Assembly: GCA_009602725.1 (NCBI GenBank) | Contig: WELB01000228.1 | Coordinates: 130,354-144,724, forward strand | DNA length: 14,371 bases | Source: Spirogloea muscicola | Taxonomy: Eukaryota > Streptophyta > Zygnematophyceae > Spirogloeales > Spirogloeaceae | Direction: 5' to 3' | Shown: positions 1 to 9,887 of the stretch, one piece after another | How the letters are laid out: the number at the start of each line of letters is the position of its first letter | Numbering within the stretch: position 1 is the stretch's first letter | Notes under the pieces: model-generated | What the model was told of the DNA's origin: nothing | The model's database searches: none | Seen by the model: the letters and a program-made list of their open reading frames with translations, nothing else | Position numbers and translations under genes: made by a program

Positions 1-3000
1 GGGCCGCGGAGCCCGCTGCGAGGGAGGGCACCGCTGTCGAGCCGGCCGCCATTGAAGAGGCGCCGCCGCCGCCGCTCCCGCCGCCGGTTCCGACGGTGAC
101 GGCGGCGGCGGCGGCGGCGCCGAGCTTCAGCCCGTCGGAGCGCGAGGACATCCGCCGGCGCCTGCTGGCGTGGTACGACGCCGGGCACCGCACGCTGCCC
201 TGGCGCACGGCCGCCGCAGCCGCCGCATCCGTCCGTGAGCCTGCCCTCCCTCCCTTCTCCTCGCCCGCCTCCCATGAAAAGCACTCGTTGTGTCACGTCT
301 GTAGTGGCCGCATTGCCATCGTAGTCTCCTGTGCGGCCGTTGCGAGCAGCCATTGCATACCTGGTGGCGAGCTTTGCTGTGGCGTGCGGTGCCGCGCGTT
401 TCGCAGAGGATGTGCGGCCATGCTTCTGACCTTTCTGGCTAGCTAGAGGGCGCGCTGGAGCCGCCATTCGATTAGGAAATAGGGCTCAGGACATAGGGTT
501 TTGGGTTAGGGTTTAGGCTTAGGAGCTAGGCTTTAGGGTTTAGGAAACTTAGGTCCTTGCAGCTGCCAGGCCCCAGCCGGGGTTCAGGGTTTAGGGGTCC
601 ATGCAAGCCAGCGTTGAGCTCAGCTTTCCCTCGCTTGGTGCTCTCTGCAGGGCGTCTACGATGACCAGCGAGCGTACGAGGTGTGGGTCTCGGAGGTGAT
701 GCTGCAGCAGACGCGCGCGGCAACGGCGGCCAAGTACTATCCCCGCTGGCTCTGCCGCTGGCCCACAGTACAGGCCCTCGCTGCGGCCACTCAGGAGGTG
801 CACGAAGCGACTACTTGCTGCACTGTGACTTCCGGCGGCTCGTCCATGTCCTGGCGGAGCGTGCTTATCCCGACCAGGATCAGGGCGATGATGTTCGTCG
901 GGTTGACTCCCCATGGCCTTAAGTCAAGATCAATACGTAGGTGTGTACGTACTGTTGATGAGTAGGCTGGCTTTTGGGGCAGGGTCTAGAGACTGGGCAG
1001 CACCTAGAGCCTGGAACTAGCTGATGTCTAGGAGGACTGCAGGCTAAAACCAGGGATAAGCAGGCTTCCAGCCAGTCGTTGGCACGCCGTAGCTCGTGCT
1101 GCACCTGGCCTCCACCGGCTACCAGTACCTACAACTGGCAGGCTTGTGTACATGGTCCGAGCATCTCGTCAGACCTTTGAGCAGAGAGCACAGCGCAACG
1201 GCCATGGATCAAGCGGCAGCTTTGTGGCCCCATTCTTCTGGACATTTTGCATCCACGCCAAGGTTTAGTAGTGGTAGCCAGGGCGTTGGCATCATTAGGG
1301 TCAAGGGTTAGGATAAAGAGGTCCGGTAAGAAGGCAGGGTTTAGGTTTTTCAATGTCAAGGTCACTGAAGCCTTGTCAGAGGTAGATGGCTGCACTGTCA
1401 GCCTTTCTCTTACTTCGAGAGATGGAGGCTTTACTCGTTTGGAGGCGTGCCTTGCCTGTTGAAGCTTGTCAGCTTCGTTTGCCTGAGTGCAGGAGGTGGA
1501 TGAAGAGTGGGCGGGCCTGGGTTACTATCGCCGCGCGCGCTTCCTCAGAGAGGTCTGGCGCTGGGCGTGGCCGCTCGCATGCATCCTCCTCGCTGATACC
1601 GAGTGTATGCTGCTCTGTCAGCGTGGGGCCTGCCCGCATTGCCGCACAGCCACTTGGCGGCCATCCGAATGCAGTCCCACAAAGCTAAACACAAACCTCA
1701 GCCCCGAGCTCTAAGCACTCTGTGTTTGTGCAGGGTGCCGTGTACATTGTGGAGAAGCTCGGTGGCTCCTTCCCCCGAGAACCCGAGGGCCTTCTCCAGA
1801 TCCCTGGGATTGGGCGCTACACTGCTGGCGCCATTGCGTCAATCGCCTTTCACCGAGTATTACCGACAGCCCGCCCACAGCACAGCCCGTCGTGTGATCT
1901 CACAAGGGGGGGCTTAGGGCTCTTGATGCTGTCTCTGCAGAGGAAGTAGTTCAGGAAGCTTCATCATTAGCATGTCAAGGTTGTAAGGTTGCGGGTTGGG
2001 AGGTCTGGCGATTAGATTCTGAGTGTAGCTCACTTGTCAGAGCTAAGAGTGCACGCTGACGATCGTCTCCACCACCACGTGTTGATGGTGCCAGGCAGTA
2101 CCGGCCGTGGACGGTAACGTGGTGCGCGTCCTCTCGCGTCTGCGTGCAATCGCCACCCACCCCAAGGCGTCAGCTACCGTGCAGCTCCACTGGTCGCTGG
2201 CCCAGGAGCTTACGGGCAGCACTGGCGCTACGCGGCCCGGCGACTGGACCCAAGCACTAATGGAGCTGGGGTCCACACTCTGCACGCCCGTTACACCGCG
2301 CTGCAGTGTGTGCCCCGTCGCGCGGCACTGTGCCGCTTTGCGGCTCTCTAAAATGCAGTGGCCTGGCGATCATGACAGCGTCGGCACACAAGATACCGCA
2401 GCTTGTGTATCTTCTGTGCAAGCCGACGAGATCGTACGGCCGCGCGCCGTTGCTGTGACGGACTTTCCCGCCAGGACAATCAAAGCGGCACCGCGGCAGG
2501 AGCACGTGGATGTGTGCGTCGTGGAGATGCTCATCGGTCCCGGCGTGGTAAACGGATCCACTGGGGTTGGGCTGCGAAGGCGAGACAGGTTGCCTGCAAA
2601 CGAACAGTGCGCAGGACAAGTGGAGCATGCTCGCACACCTGTGTCCATGGCTCCCAGCAACACATCCATGTTCCTGCTCGTGCAACGGCCGCCAGCAGGG
2701 CTCCTGGCAGGCCTGTGGGAGTTCCCAACCGTCCCTGTGAATGCTTGCCAGGTCAAGAACGGCAGCAGGAGGGCGAATGTTGACGCTTTTGTGGCGTCTC
2801 TCGTGGGCCTGGACCTTAACCAAAAAGAGCAAGGCACTGTGATGAGGCGCGAGACCGTGGGCACCTACTTGCACCAGTTCTCGCACATTCACCAGCGGAT
2901 GGACGTGGATTGGCTGCTGCTGCAGGGGACAGGTGCACGCTGTTACTACTGGTGGCCCCTTGCATTAAGCCCCCTAGATTGGTTTTCTGAAGCCCATAAC

Positions 3001-3377
3001 ACACACCCTGTGTGTCATTTGGTATCTGCAAGAACAGTTATGTGCCAGTCAAGTCAGGGTAAAATGGCCTGAGGTAAATTTTGATACTCTTACCTGAGCT
3101 CGCATACTTTGGTGCTAACTGTACTTAGTGTCACTTAAGATGACAGGACTTCTTGAAGGGGATCCTGCATGTGGTCATGCATGCTGTCGTAGCATCACAA
3201 GAGCTCACACGAGCTTGTGTTGCGCACAAGCTTACAGGAGGGCCGCAGAGTGTCATGGAGGCAGCAACACAACAGCAGGCAGTGAAGTGGGTGAGCAACA
3301 TGCAGATGGTGGAACTTGGCATAACGGCTGGTGTCAGGAAGGTATTTCACGGAGCTGGCTTGCTATCTCAGAAGTGA
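1..3377 (+). CDS. MUTYH: Adenine DNA glycosylase (MutY/MUTYH), six exons, 5' partial
   Basis: Removes adenine mispaired with 8-oxoguanine in base-excision repair, in nucleus and/or organelle. Coding exons by my reading: 1-230, 651-797, 1493-1552, 1734-1856, 2095-2932, 3238-3377 (stop TGA); all junctions keep frame and use GT-AG. Seen in order: [21 protein letters not shown] with the catalytic Glu; [17 protein letters not shown]; helix-hairpin-helix [25 protein letters not shown] with the catalytic Asp; a C-x6-C-x2-C-x5-C iron-sulfur loop; connector; NUDIX-like domain with [14 protein letters not shown] and FSHIHQRM; and a last exon with [10 protein letters not shown]. About 511 residues are in the window, close to animal MUTYH. 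The Ala/Pro-rich N-terminus is open to the left edge with no in-frame ATG, so the true start lies outside. Exon 1 could use a donor at 231 or 235; only 231 keeps frame with exon 2. It converges on the minus-strand genes. Identity is very secure; exon 1 end is moderately so. Confidence 0.95.
60..120 (+). repeat. GCC/GCG trinucleotide-rich tract in MUTYH exon 1
   Basis: A run of (GCC)n then (GCG)n codons encodes Pro-rich then Ala-rich sequence before the glycosylase domain. It is open in the same frame as the MUTYH domain downstream. It could be part of a transit peptide or a disordered N-terminal extension; the window cuts off the start, so this cannot be decided. Confidence 0.7.
479..600 (+). 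repeat. Degenerate TTTAGGG telomere-like repeats in MUTYH intron 1
   Basis: The G-rich strand carries clustered units such as TAGGGTT, TTAGGGTTTAGG, CTTTAGGGTTTAGG and GGGTTTAGGGG, interrupted by variant units (CTTAGG, GCTAGG). Exact TTTAGGG occurs at 532-538 and again near 590-596. TTTAGGG is the plant and many-green-algae telomere repeat. The tract lies in the intron between 231 and 650, well away from any chromosome end visible here, so it looks like a decayed interstitial telomere-type repeat. Confidence 0.7.
1297..1345 (+). repeat. Second, weaker telomere-like G-rich patch in MUTYH intron 2
   Basis: Scattered units (AGGGTCAAGGGTTAGG, then CAGGGTTTAGG) resemble those of intron 1 but are sparser. 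The rest of this 695-bp intron (798-1492) holds nothing else I can name; its open frames show no protein-like content. Confidence 0.4.
2281..2331 (+). other. MUTYH [4Fe-4S] cluster loop
   Basis: The translated motif [17 protein letters not shown] has exact C-x6-C-x2-C-x5-C spacing, the classic iron-sulfur cluster loop of MutY and endonuclease III. All four cysteines are present, so the cluster should assemble. It follows [13 protein letters not shown], also typical of the family. Confidence 0.93.
2440..2932 (+). other. MUTYH C-terminal NUDIX-like domain, main part
   Basis: After the connector the frame reads [18 protein letters not shown], then [18 protein letters not shown], then [19 protein letters not shown]. 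This is the MutT-like domain that reads 8-oxoguanine; the FSH motif is the known lesion-contact loop in the family. The domain is completed by the last exon at 3238-3377. The join is G at 2932 plus GA at 3238, keeping the frame. Confidence 0.88.
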
Positions 3378-4812
3378 TGGTATGCTCTGCGCTTGATTAT
3401 ATGCACCTCGCATTGCAGCACGTTTCAGAAGAGAAGCTTGGCTGTGGACAAGTAAACACACCTTGTTGCCTTCTGAGAGCAGGGAGCTTAAAAGTATCTG
3501 CAGTCAGGTCCATGATGCATGCAGCATGTACACGGGCCTATTAGACCTGGCCTGCTCACATCCTTCTTCTGATCGCTTTTGCCTGTGGGAGGTTCCTCAG
3601 GTATATGACATGGTATGCCAACATAAGTCCACGCTTCAGAGCAACACAAGCAGGACAGCAAAGGCACAAGCAAGAGCTAGGACAAAGACGTTGTGCAAAT
3701 CTCTGCCAATGAGCCTCTCGAAAGTGGCGCACAGGCCTGCCTAAAAGAACCTCCTTGCCCACAGCTTGTGTTGTTCTGCCCTAGATAACAGTTGCCCAAA
3801 ATTACCTCAACTAGTAAGAAGTTGCCAGAGCTTCTCCAAAGCTCACGAACATTCAGTAGAGAAATGAGGGAGGGCTTAATTAGGGGCAAAAATGCCCGCG
3901 AAGAATGCAGGAATATGTTACAAAAGAATGGTGGCAGCTCCGAATGTCTTGAACAATTCACAGGCAGGCCCGGGTTGGGGGAGCTTGGCATAAATGTTGA
4001 CACAATTATACAGCAACTATGTGATGCAACACACCTAGCTCCTCAGCTGATGCTCTGCCCACATGGCCACAAGGAGGCAGTGAGGGTCTCACCTCACTTT
4101 TGAGGCTGATGCATCACAACAGCTACAAGAAGCACAAGGCAGTTAGTCCACCTCGTCCAAGTACATACCGGCTTGGCACAGGAACTGCACGATAGTTTGT
4201 GGTCTCCTTGATAAGCTCTTGAGGCCCTGCTCTCGATTGGATCAGGCACTACTTTGACACTTCCGTGTAACTGGCCAGGACACGGTGAACCCAACCAAGG
4301 AGGCCTCTTCCGACGTCCCCAATTGCGTCAAATAAGAGCGGGGTCGTCCTTTGACTGCCCACCAGCAGCAGATGTGCCACAATCTGGGACATGCAGTCAA
4401 GCAAGGCGTGCTCTTGTCAATGTGAATGTGCCTTGTTTGCACAAGCCACAACATCACTGGAAAATCAACAGGTGCAATCTAAATGACTGGCAACAGTGAC
4501 CACATGAGTGGCGCGCATGTTAAAGTATAGCAGCCAATCAGAGACTATTCTCAAAGGACTCAGAGGACGTGTAATTCTAGCAACTGTGGAGTGACAACAT
4601 CACGGCATTGACAAAAGCATTAAACTTTCGGACCTGCAGCACCAGGACTGCAATGTGAGCCTTAGGGGATTTCAGGACTTCGTCTCGTGACGGTAGATGA
4701 ATACCAACGGGCAGCAGAGGCAACCAGCGATCGGGATATCTGTGAAGTCATGGAAGCAGGGTCATTCTTTGGCAGGAAGATCTGCTAAGGTCAAGAGGTC
4801 AGTAGCTGTAAT
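3378..4812. other. Convergent intergenic region, no supported gene
   Basis: This stretch separates the MUTYH stop from the stop of the minus-strand helical-protein gene, so it should hold both 3' untranslated regions. Candidate poly(A) signals of the green-algal TGTAA type occur on the plus strand at 4266-4270 and 4570-4574, and on the minus strand at 3918-3922; all are far from the stops and weak. Open frames of about 70-138 codons exist on both strands, but none has recognisable motifs, and such lengths are expected by chance here. Confidence 0.55.
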
Positions 4813-6272
4813 TTATGCGATGTCAAAGCACCAACGCTTCATCAGGGACCCAAGACCCACATCGTACCCAGAGCGCATGATAGCCTTGCGCAGGTCGTCA
4901 ATGTCGTCGTCAAACGAGGGGAGCAGGGCAAAGGCGTCCATGTGCTTCTGCACCATGGGGATCTCGCTCAGCTTCACTGGAGGCAACAGTGCCACAGAAA
5001 GCGTCAGCCCTCAATAGGGTGGAGAGGCTGGCTGCCAGAGGACTTATCAATGATTGTATTACACATGCACATGACATCAAGTCAGATCCATGACAAGAGT
5101 CCTCGCATGACGATTTCTTAAGAATGTGGCAGTAGAAAGAGACATACTGACCTGCAATTTCTAACTCATTAAACTGCTCATCTGATGTGCTCTCTAGGCC
5201 AGCAGGCACTTCCTTACCAAGCTCTGCGAGGACTTCTCCTGCATGGCGTCTGTCATGATGAGATAAATCTTGTCAGTCGGGCACAAGAGTCTGCCCAAGT
5301 CAGTGTAACAGCCAAGAACAATCTGCGGTAGAGACTGAGAGAGACTGCGGCCAGGTACGGCGGAGATCAAGGCCCCTTGGCACGTGCCTGGCATGCAACT
5401 TCAGAGCAGCTCTGAGCGAGTCGAGCGAGTCGAAGTCGCTCTCAGCGAGGACTTCCGGCGGGAGATGGCCAAGCAGAGAAGACCTGGCCATCCTTTTGCT
5501 GACTAAGTGGCTCACGGCTGTCAAGCCTTGAATAAATAGATTATATGCCTGTTCTCTGGTCAACGGGACCAGAGCGTTGATGCCAGCCATGACATGCGAC
5601 ATAAGGCCGGACGCCGATGGACTGATCTTACCTTCCTGGATCCTGCGAGAGAAACCCAACACTCAGGTTGCTAGTATCGAAGGCAAGCTGATGATCAATT
5701 GAGGCAGCTGCTAATCGGATATACAAACATTTAACAATTGGGGCTGGAGTTTACGCCCTACCCTGAGGCAACACAAGATGGGCTCCCCATCCACTCGGAG
5801 AGCCACAGCAGGTCCTCCAAGTCCTCGCCTCCGGTGTCCTTGTCACCATCACCAACGTCGTCTGGCTTTCCCCATCGCGGCCACTCGTTGCCCACCTGCC
5901 ATGCACCGCGGCCAGCATCCTCCACCAACGCCGCGGCCCGCTCCACGTCCACAAGCACACACTGGATGGCCGTGTCTACTAAACCCTCACAGTGATGGGG
6001 AGCTTCGGGAGGTCTTCTGCTGCTGGGCACTCTCAATGGTCCCAGGGCTATCACGACCTCGTCGTACAAGGCCTGCTCAAGGTGCGACAAGAGTGCCTCC
6101 AGCGGGTCTTCCTCCGAGGCTTCGTCCTTGTTGTGCTGTGTGGCTGCTATGTCGCTGTGCCAATTGGTTGCTGTACCAAGGCCCGAGGAGAGAAGGGGGA
6201 GGTCTAAGCATTCCAGCCTCCTCTGAGCTTCCTTGAGGAAGAGTTGCTCTCCAACAATCACAGCATCTTCAA
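4813..6272 (-). other. Well-supported C-terminal block of the helical protein
   Basis: Four exons join with exact phase. Exon 6272-5762 ends GG and exon 5642-5359 starts with G. That exon ends with C, and exon 5268-5152 starts with AT. It in turn ends with G, and exon 4976-4813 starts with TG. The joined product includes VEDAVIVGEQLFLKEAQRRL, LMSHVMAGINALVPLTREQA, HHDRRHAGEVLAELGKEV, then SEIPMVQKHMDAFALLPSF followed by an Asp-rich DDDIDDLRKAI. This is the best region to use for a homology search. Confidence 0.75.
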
Positions 6273-9200
6273 CTGCAGCCAACAAATACAGTTCTTTTCA
6301 CACTTTCAGTCGCTGCCCAAAAGAAGCACATTGACTGCAGTACAGCAAGACCACCTTATCAACAATACCATGGAGGGGTGAGTCAAGCACTGGGCATGAA
6401 GTTGGCCAGACTTGACCCTTACTTGAGTACTCATTGAGCCTCTCACTCTTAGAACGTGGCACTCTTGGCTGTGGCCATGAGTTCACCTGTTAATGTCGTG
6501 AAGCCTGGCGGAGGTGCAAGGCCCTCAGCTGTCAGCCGGTCCATCATCCACACCTTGACAAACTTGTCCACCTGAGAGCGGACCCCAGGAGCTTCCGCCA
6601 GACCAGGTAGCCTTCCGTGGCTTCCTGCTCCAGTCTGCCCAGCATAGGCTGACAACTCCTCTGCTGCTTCCTGTTGGAAGTACCGCCAGTTCTGGCCCAG
6701 AAACATGCGCAGCTCCGAGTCCGTGGCGTCACGTAGAAAGGCTGTCAGGCGCGCGAATGGCGGCGGCTGGCCGATGTAGGCAGACGTCCCAAGTCTGACG
6801 AGGTGGTCCAGCTGGATTTCCCGGCCTGCTTTGTCAACAGTGCAGCTCAGCAAGCCATGGCGCAACAGCACTTGCCTGACCTCCTCCCTGTGAGAGACGG
6901 TTTTGCTTACATGTCAAGGTCTTATCCTGCTCTCACAAATGTTCAGGTGCATGTCAACAGCCACTATGCAACAGGATCAAGTCAAGCGTAAAAAGATCTC
7001 TTCATTCAGTGATATTGTTAGCCAGGAATTATGGAAGTATAAGATCAAGAGAGCGACAAGCGAGAATGAGAAGACGGCGGTACTGACCTTACAGCACTTC
7101 TTACAGAAGCAAAGAGACCAGCGTAAGTGGCAGGCTGTCCACTTGACCGCTCTGGCAGTCTCCAGCCCTTACTTCTGAGCTTCCGCTCCACTTGGGTGAT
7201 GACTGCAGATGCAATCACTTGTCTTGCTGGCTCCAAGGCAGCGTCACGCAGGTCCTCCCAGGGCCCAATCTCTCTCTTGAGATCTGACCCTGCTCCACTC
7301 CACAGCTGCAGAAGCACGGCACACGCCACTTACGTGAAAAACGATGGGCTAGCCAAGCAGCGGCTGCAATTGTCCATTGAGCATCAGCGTTGAGCATGCT
7401 GAGTACCTGCCAAGAGACATCAACGCTTTCTTGAAGCAACCAGGAAATGCCAGGGCCTGTTGAATGAGCTCCTTGGCAAACAGCCGCCTTGCCATCACAG
7501 CCATGGCCAGAAGCTGCCGCACAGTCCTCATCTTGCCAAGACGATGGGCTGCCAAGCGCTGCAACAGCAGCATCTATGGGCTGCAGGACATCTGCCAACA
7601 CCTCCTCTGATGGGAGTTCCTGCACTCAGAGAATACCACCCAAGCAGGAACATCTCAGAAATTGCAAAGGGAGCTTAACGACTTGCATAGCTTCCGTACA
7701 TTTGGGCCCTCAATAGGAGCATAACAACTTGCAAATGTACGATAATTGCTTTTATTCTTACAGGGCATGAGTACAAGCGTTCACAAATAAATTGAAGCAT
7801 CTGTGTAGCTTGCAGCTGTGATCAATCTGACCTGGAGGGCAGCCAAGCAGGCGGCAACGAGTGGCAAGTGAACAAGTCTGATGCCCACAACCTTCTCTCG
7901 AAGTTGGTCTAAGTCAACACCGAGGCTGATCCGCTCCTCCACACCATAGCTCCTGAGTGCCCCAATCACGCTCTTCTTGAAAGAGGACTTAACAGCTGGC
8001 CGTAGCGTAGCCTTGCTGCTGGCGACCGCGGCAGCTCGCCCAAGGGGCAGACCTGGCAAGAGACACAGAGGATGACAACAACTGCGCTTCTTTGCACCTC
8101 CGGTGCTGTCCACTTGCACGTAAGATGAATATGTTTGGGAAGCTATTAAACCAATTGCAAGCACGCCCATCTTGACCCAAATGTATGCATGTGTATTACC
8201 GGCTTCTTTGATGCGATGATACAGGGCGTGGGCCTTGAGGTGCCACGAGGCGCCCCACAACCCAGCAAGCGGGATATCCTCAAAGCTGGGATGCACTGTT
8301 AAACCGGAGCTTTCCAGGTGCTGCCTCAGCTTGCGCCGTAGAAGATGGTTCACAAAGTTCAGGAGTTGCTGCAGTGTCATGTTTGAGAAGTCCTGCAGAT
8401 TGAAAACCTAATCAGAATATTTGGCATCATACCTTAGCAGATTAGCAGACCATTCACACCTCTCAGCCATTGTAGTTCTTAGCCAACAAAGCCCTGTTTT
8501 GGAGTGCTCTAGTTGGACTGCTAGCACCTTGATAAGATGATCTCTCTCAGGAAGCCCAAGGCACCTTCATTTGTGTAAGATCAAATCCAAAGCCAAAGGG
8601 AGGCAGTCTTTCTATCAAACCATTGAGGTCACACAATTGTCCTTGTGAATGTGAAGCACTGTATTGTCACAAGCGATATGCAATATGGCTTTACTGTCAT
8701 CAGTGCTCTGCTGCTGTAACATAGCAGTAAATACCGTCGGGATTGGCTCGCCCATCTTCTGCAGGAGCTTGTACCGCAGAATTGCTGCCAGGCAGCATCG
8801 AGTCAGCATCGCCACGCTCACGCTCTCCCGCTTTTCCACCTCCAACCCAAAGCGCTGGAGGATCGCCAAACCCTGTCATGGGCAGGGCAAAAGTGAGGCA
8901 CAAAATTAGGCAAGCAAGCCAGATATGAGCCAGGTGGCTCACAGGCTTTATACGATACGATCTTTGTGTATGACGTTCTGGGGCAGCTCTTCCTATTGTT
9001 GCAATGCATGCATTGGCTGTAACAAGCTTCAAGGTCCTCCTAGTCAAGACCTCTGCTTTATCCTGCAAACATGCTCTGATCAACAAGGTCCTGACAAGCA
9101 CTGGAGCACTGGCAGCTGGATTGCATGCAATTTGTACGATATCAGATGTGAGGCAAAACAGATCTTTGTATGCTTGACCCATGGCATGGGTGCAAGGGAG

Positions 9201-9800
9201 CACCTCTACACCGCAACTAAGTTCTGGTACTATGCACAGTTTAGATTGCTCTGCACGTATGTAGCATTGCTTTTACAAAGTGCACAGATGTAAAGCTTAC
9301 TTTCTCCTCGAGCAAGTCAACTTGTTCCCCAACAAGCTTCCCAGCCACAACAAAGCATCGCGCCACAAAGCGCAGCTCGATGGAGTGTGCTGCCCATGCA
9401 GGCAGATGCATTGAGTTGGCCAGTAGAGCCACCTTGGACCTTCCGGAGGACAATCAATAAAGCACATATTAGTACGCTTGTCATCATGAGTCCATATACT
9501 CCTACATCACTTCATTGAGCAGTCTCAAGAAGGAACGGAAGAGTTGCAGTGTCACGAGCTAGCAAAAGATGGTGTAAGAACATAATAAGGTCAGGGGAGG
9601 CAGCACCTGAGCTCCCCCAGGGTCAGGGACTCCTCACGGAAGCCCTTTGCAAGCGACGCGCCAATTACGGCGCACATCTCATTCCACTTGACGACATCCC
9701 CAACCCACTGGCGCAGCTCCAGCAGGCGCCACCCAAACGCGTTCTCCACCTTGTCCAAGCTGCGCACCATCACCTTCAGGTCCTTGGTGTTGATCGCCAT
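4813..9800 (-). CDS. Large multi-exon helical protein of unknown function
   Basis: I do not recognise this protein. My exon model (minus strand, 5' to 3'): 9800-9607, 9439-9301, 8872-8735, 8392-8200, 8052-7832, 7619-7407, 7305-7093, about 6887/6883-6487, 6272-5762, 5642-5359, 5268-5152, 4976-4813 (stop TAA). Most joins keep phase with GT-AG sites, including 2+1 and 1+2 splits that are hard to get by chance. The product is about 930 residues, leucine-rich and mainly helical, with no signal peptide and no clear membrane span, and an acidic low-complexity stretch in the 6272-5762 exon. The start was chosen because ATG at 9800 has A at -3 and G at +4. Exon 7619-7407 is ambiguous in frame. The gene may instead continue from the membrane-protein gene upstream. 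A tethering or scaffold-like helical protein is possible, but that is a guess from shape alone. Confidence 0.72.
5414..5436 (-). repeat. Short GAGCGAGTC tandem repeat inside an exon
   Basis: Two perfect copies of GAGCGAGTC (5414-5422, 5423-5431) followed by a partial unit. On the coding (minus) strand they encode part of DSLDSL in the 5642-5359 exon. The unit is nine bases, so gain or loss of a copy keeps the frame. Confidence 0.7.
7671..7741. repeat. Composite direct and inverted repeat in an intron
   Basis: Two copies of a 17-base unit, GAGCTTAACGACTTGCA (7671-7687) and GAGCATAACAACTTGCA (7717-7733), match at 15 of 17 positions. A perfect 10-base inverted repeat overlaps them: CGTACATTTG (7695-7704) and CAAATGTACG (7732-7741), with a 27-base loop. 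The element lies in the intron between the 8052-7832 and 7619-7407 exons of the helical gene. It may be a miniature-element remnant or an RNA hairpin; nothing here decides which. Confidence 0.65.
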
Positions 9801-9887
9801 GATACGACATAGCCTTTCCCAAACTGCCAACGCAGCACAACAGCGAGTACATCAACACGTCATCTGCGTGTGAACTGAGGCTGCGTA

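Noticed and set aside
96-446. Reading MUTYH exon 1 as an unspliced gene starting at GTG 96 and ending at 446
   Set aside because: The frame is open upstream to the window edge, the domain is interrupted after LPWRT, and the continuation is found in frame at 651 after a CAG acceptor.
2933-3072. MUTYH ending at the in-frame stop at 3070-3072 without a last exon
   Set aside because: Sequence after 2932 loses family resemblance, while splicing at GTGCAC to 3238 restores phase and the conserved C-terminal end of the NUDIX-like domain. It could still be a retained-intron isoform.
3463-3744. Plus-strand frame just after MUTYH that could be an extra C-terminal exon
   Set aside because: The MUTYH frame closes cleanly at 3377 after the conserved [10 protein letters not shown] end, and this frame has no family resemblance.
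3792-4103. Open frame of about 103 codons on the plus strand in the convergent intergenic region, preceded by an acceptor-like AACAG
   Set aside because: No ATG at its start, no recognised motif, and about one frame of this length is expected by chance in this much sequence. It may simply be 3' untranslated sequence.
4531-4542. CCAAT-like box (GCCAATCAGAGA) as a promoter
   Set aside because: It lies between the 3' ends of two convergent genes with no gene start nearby.
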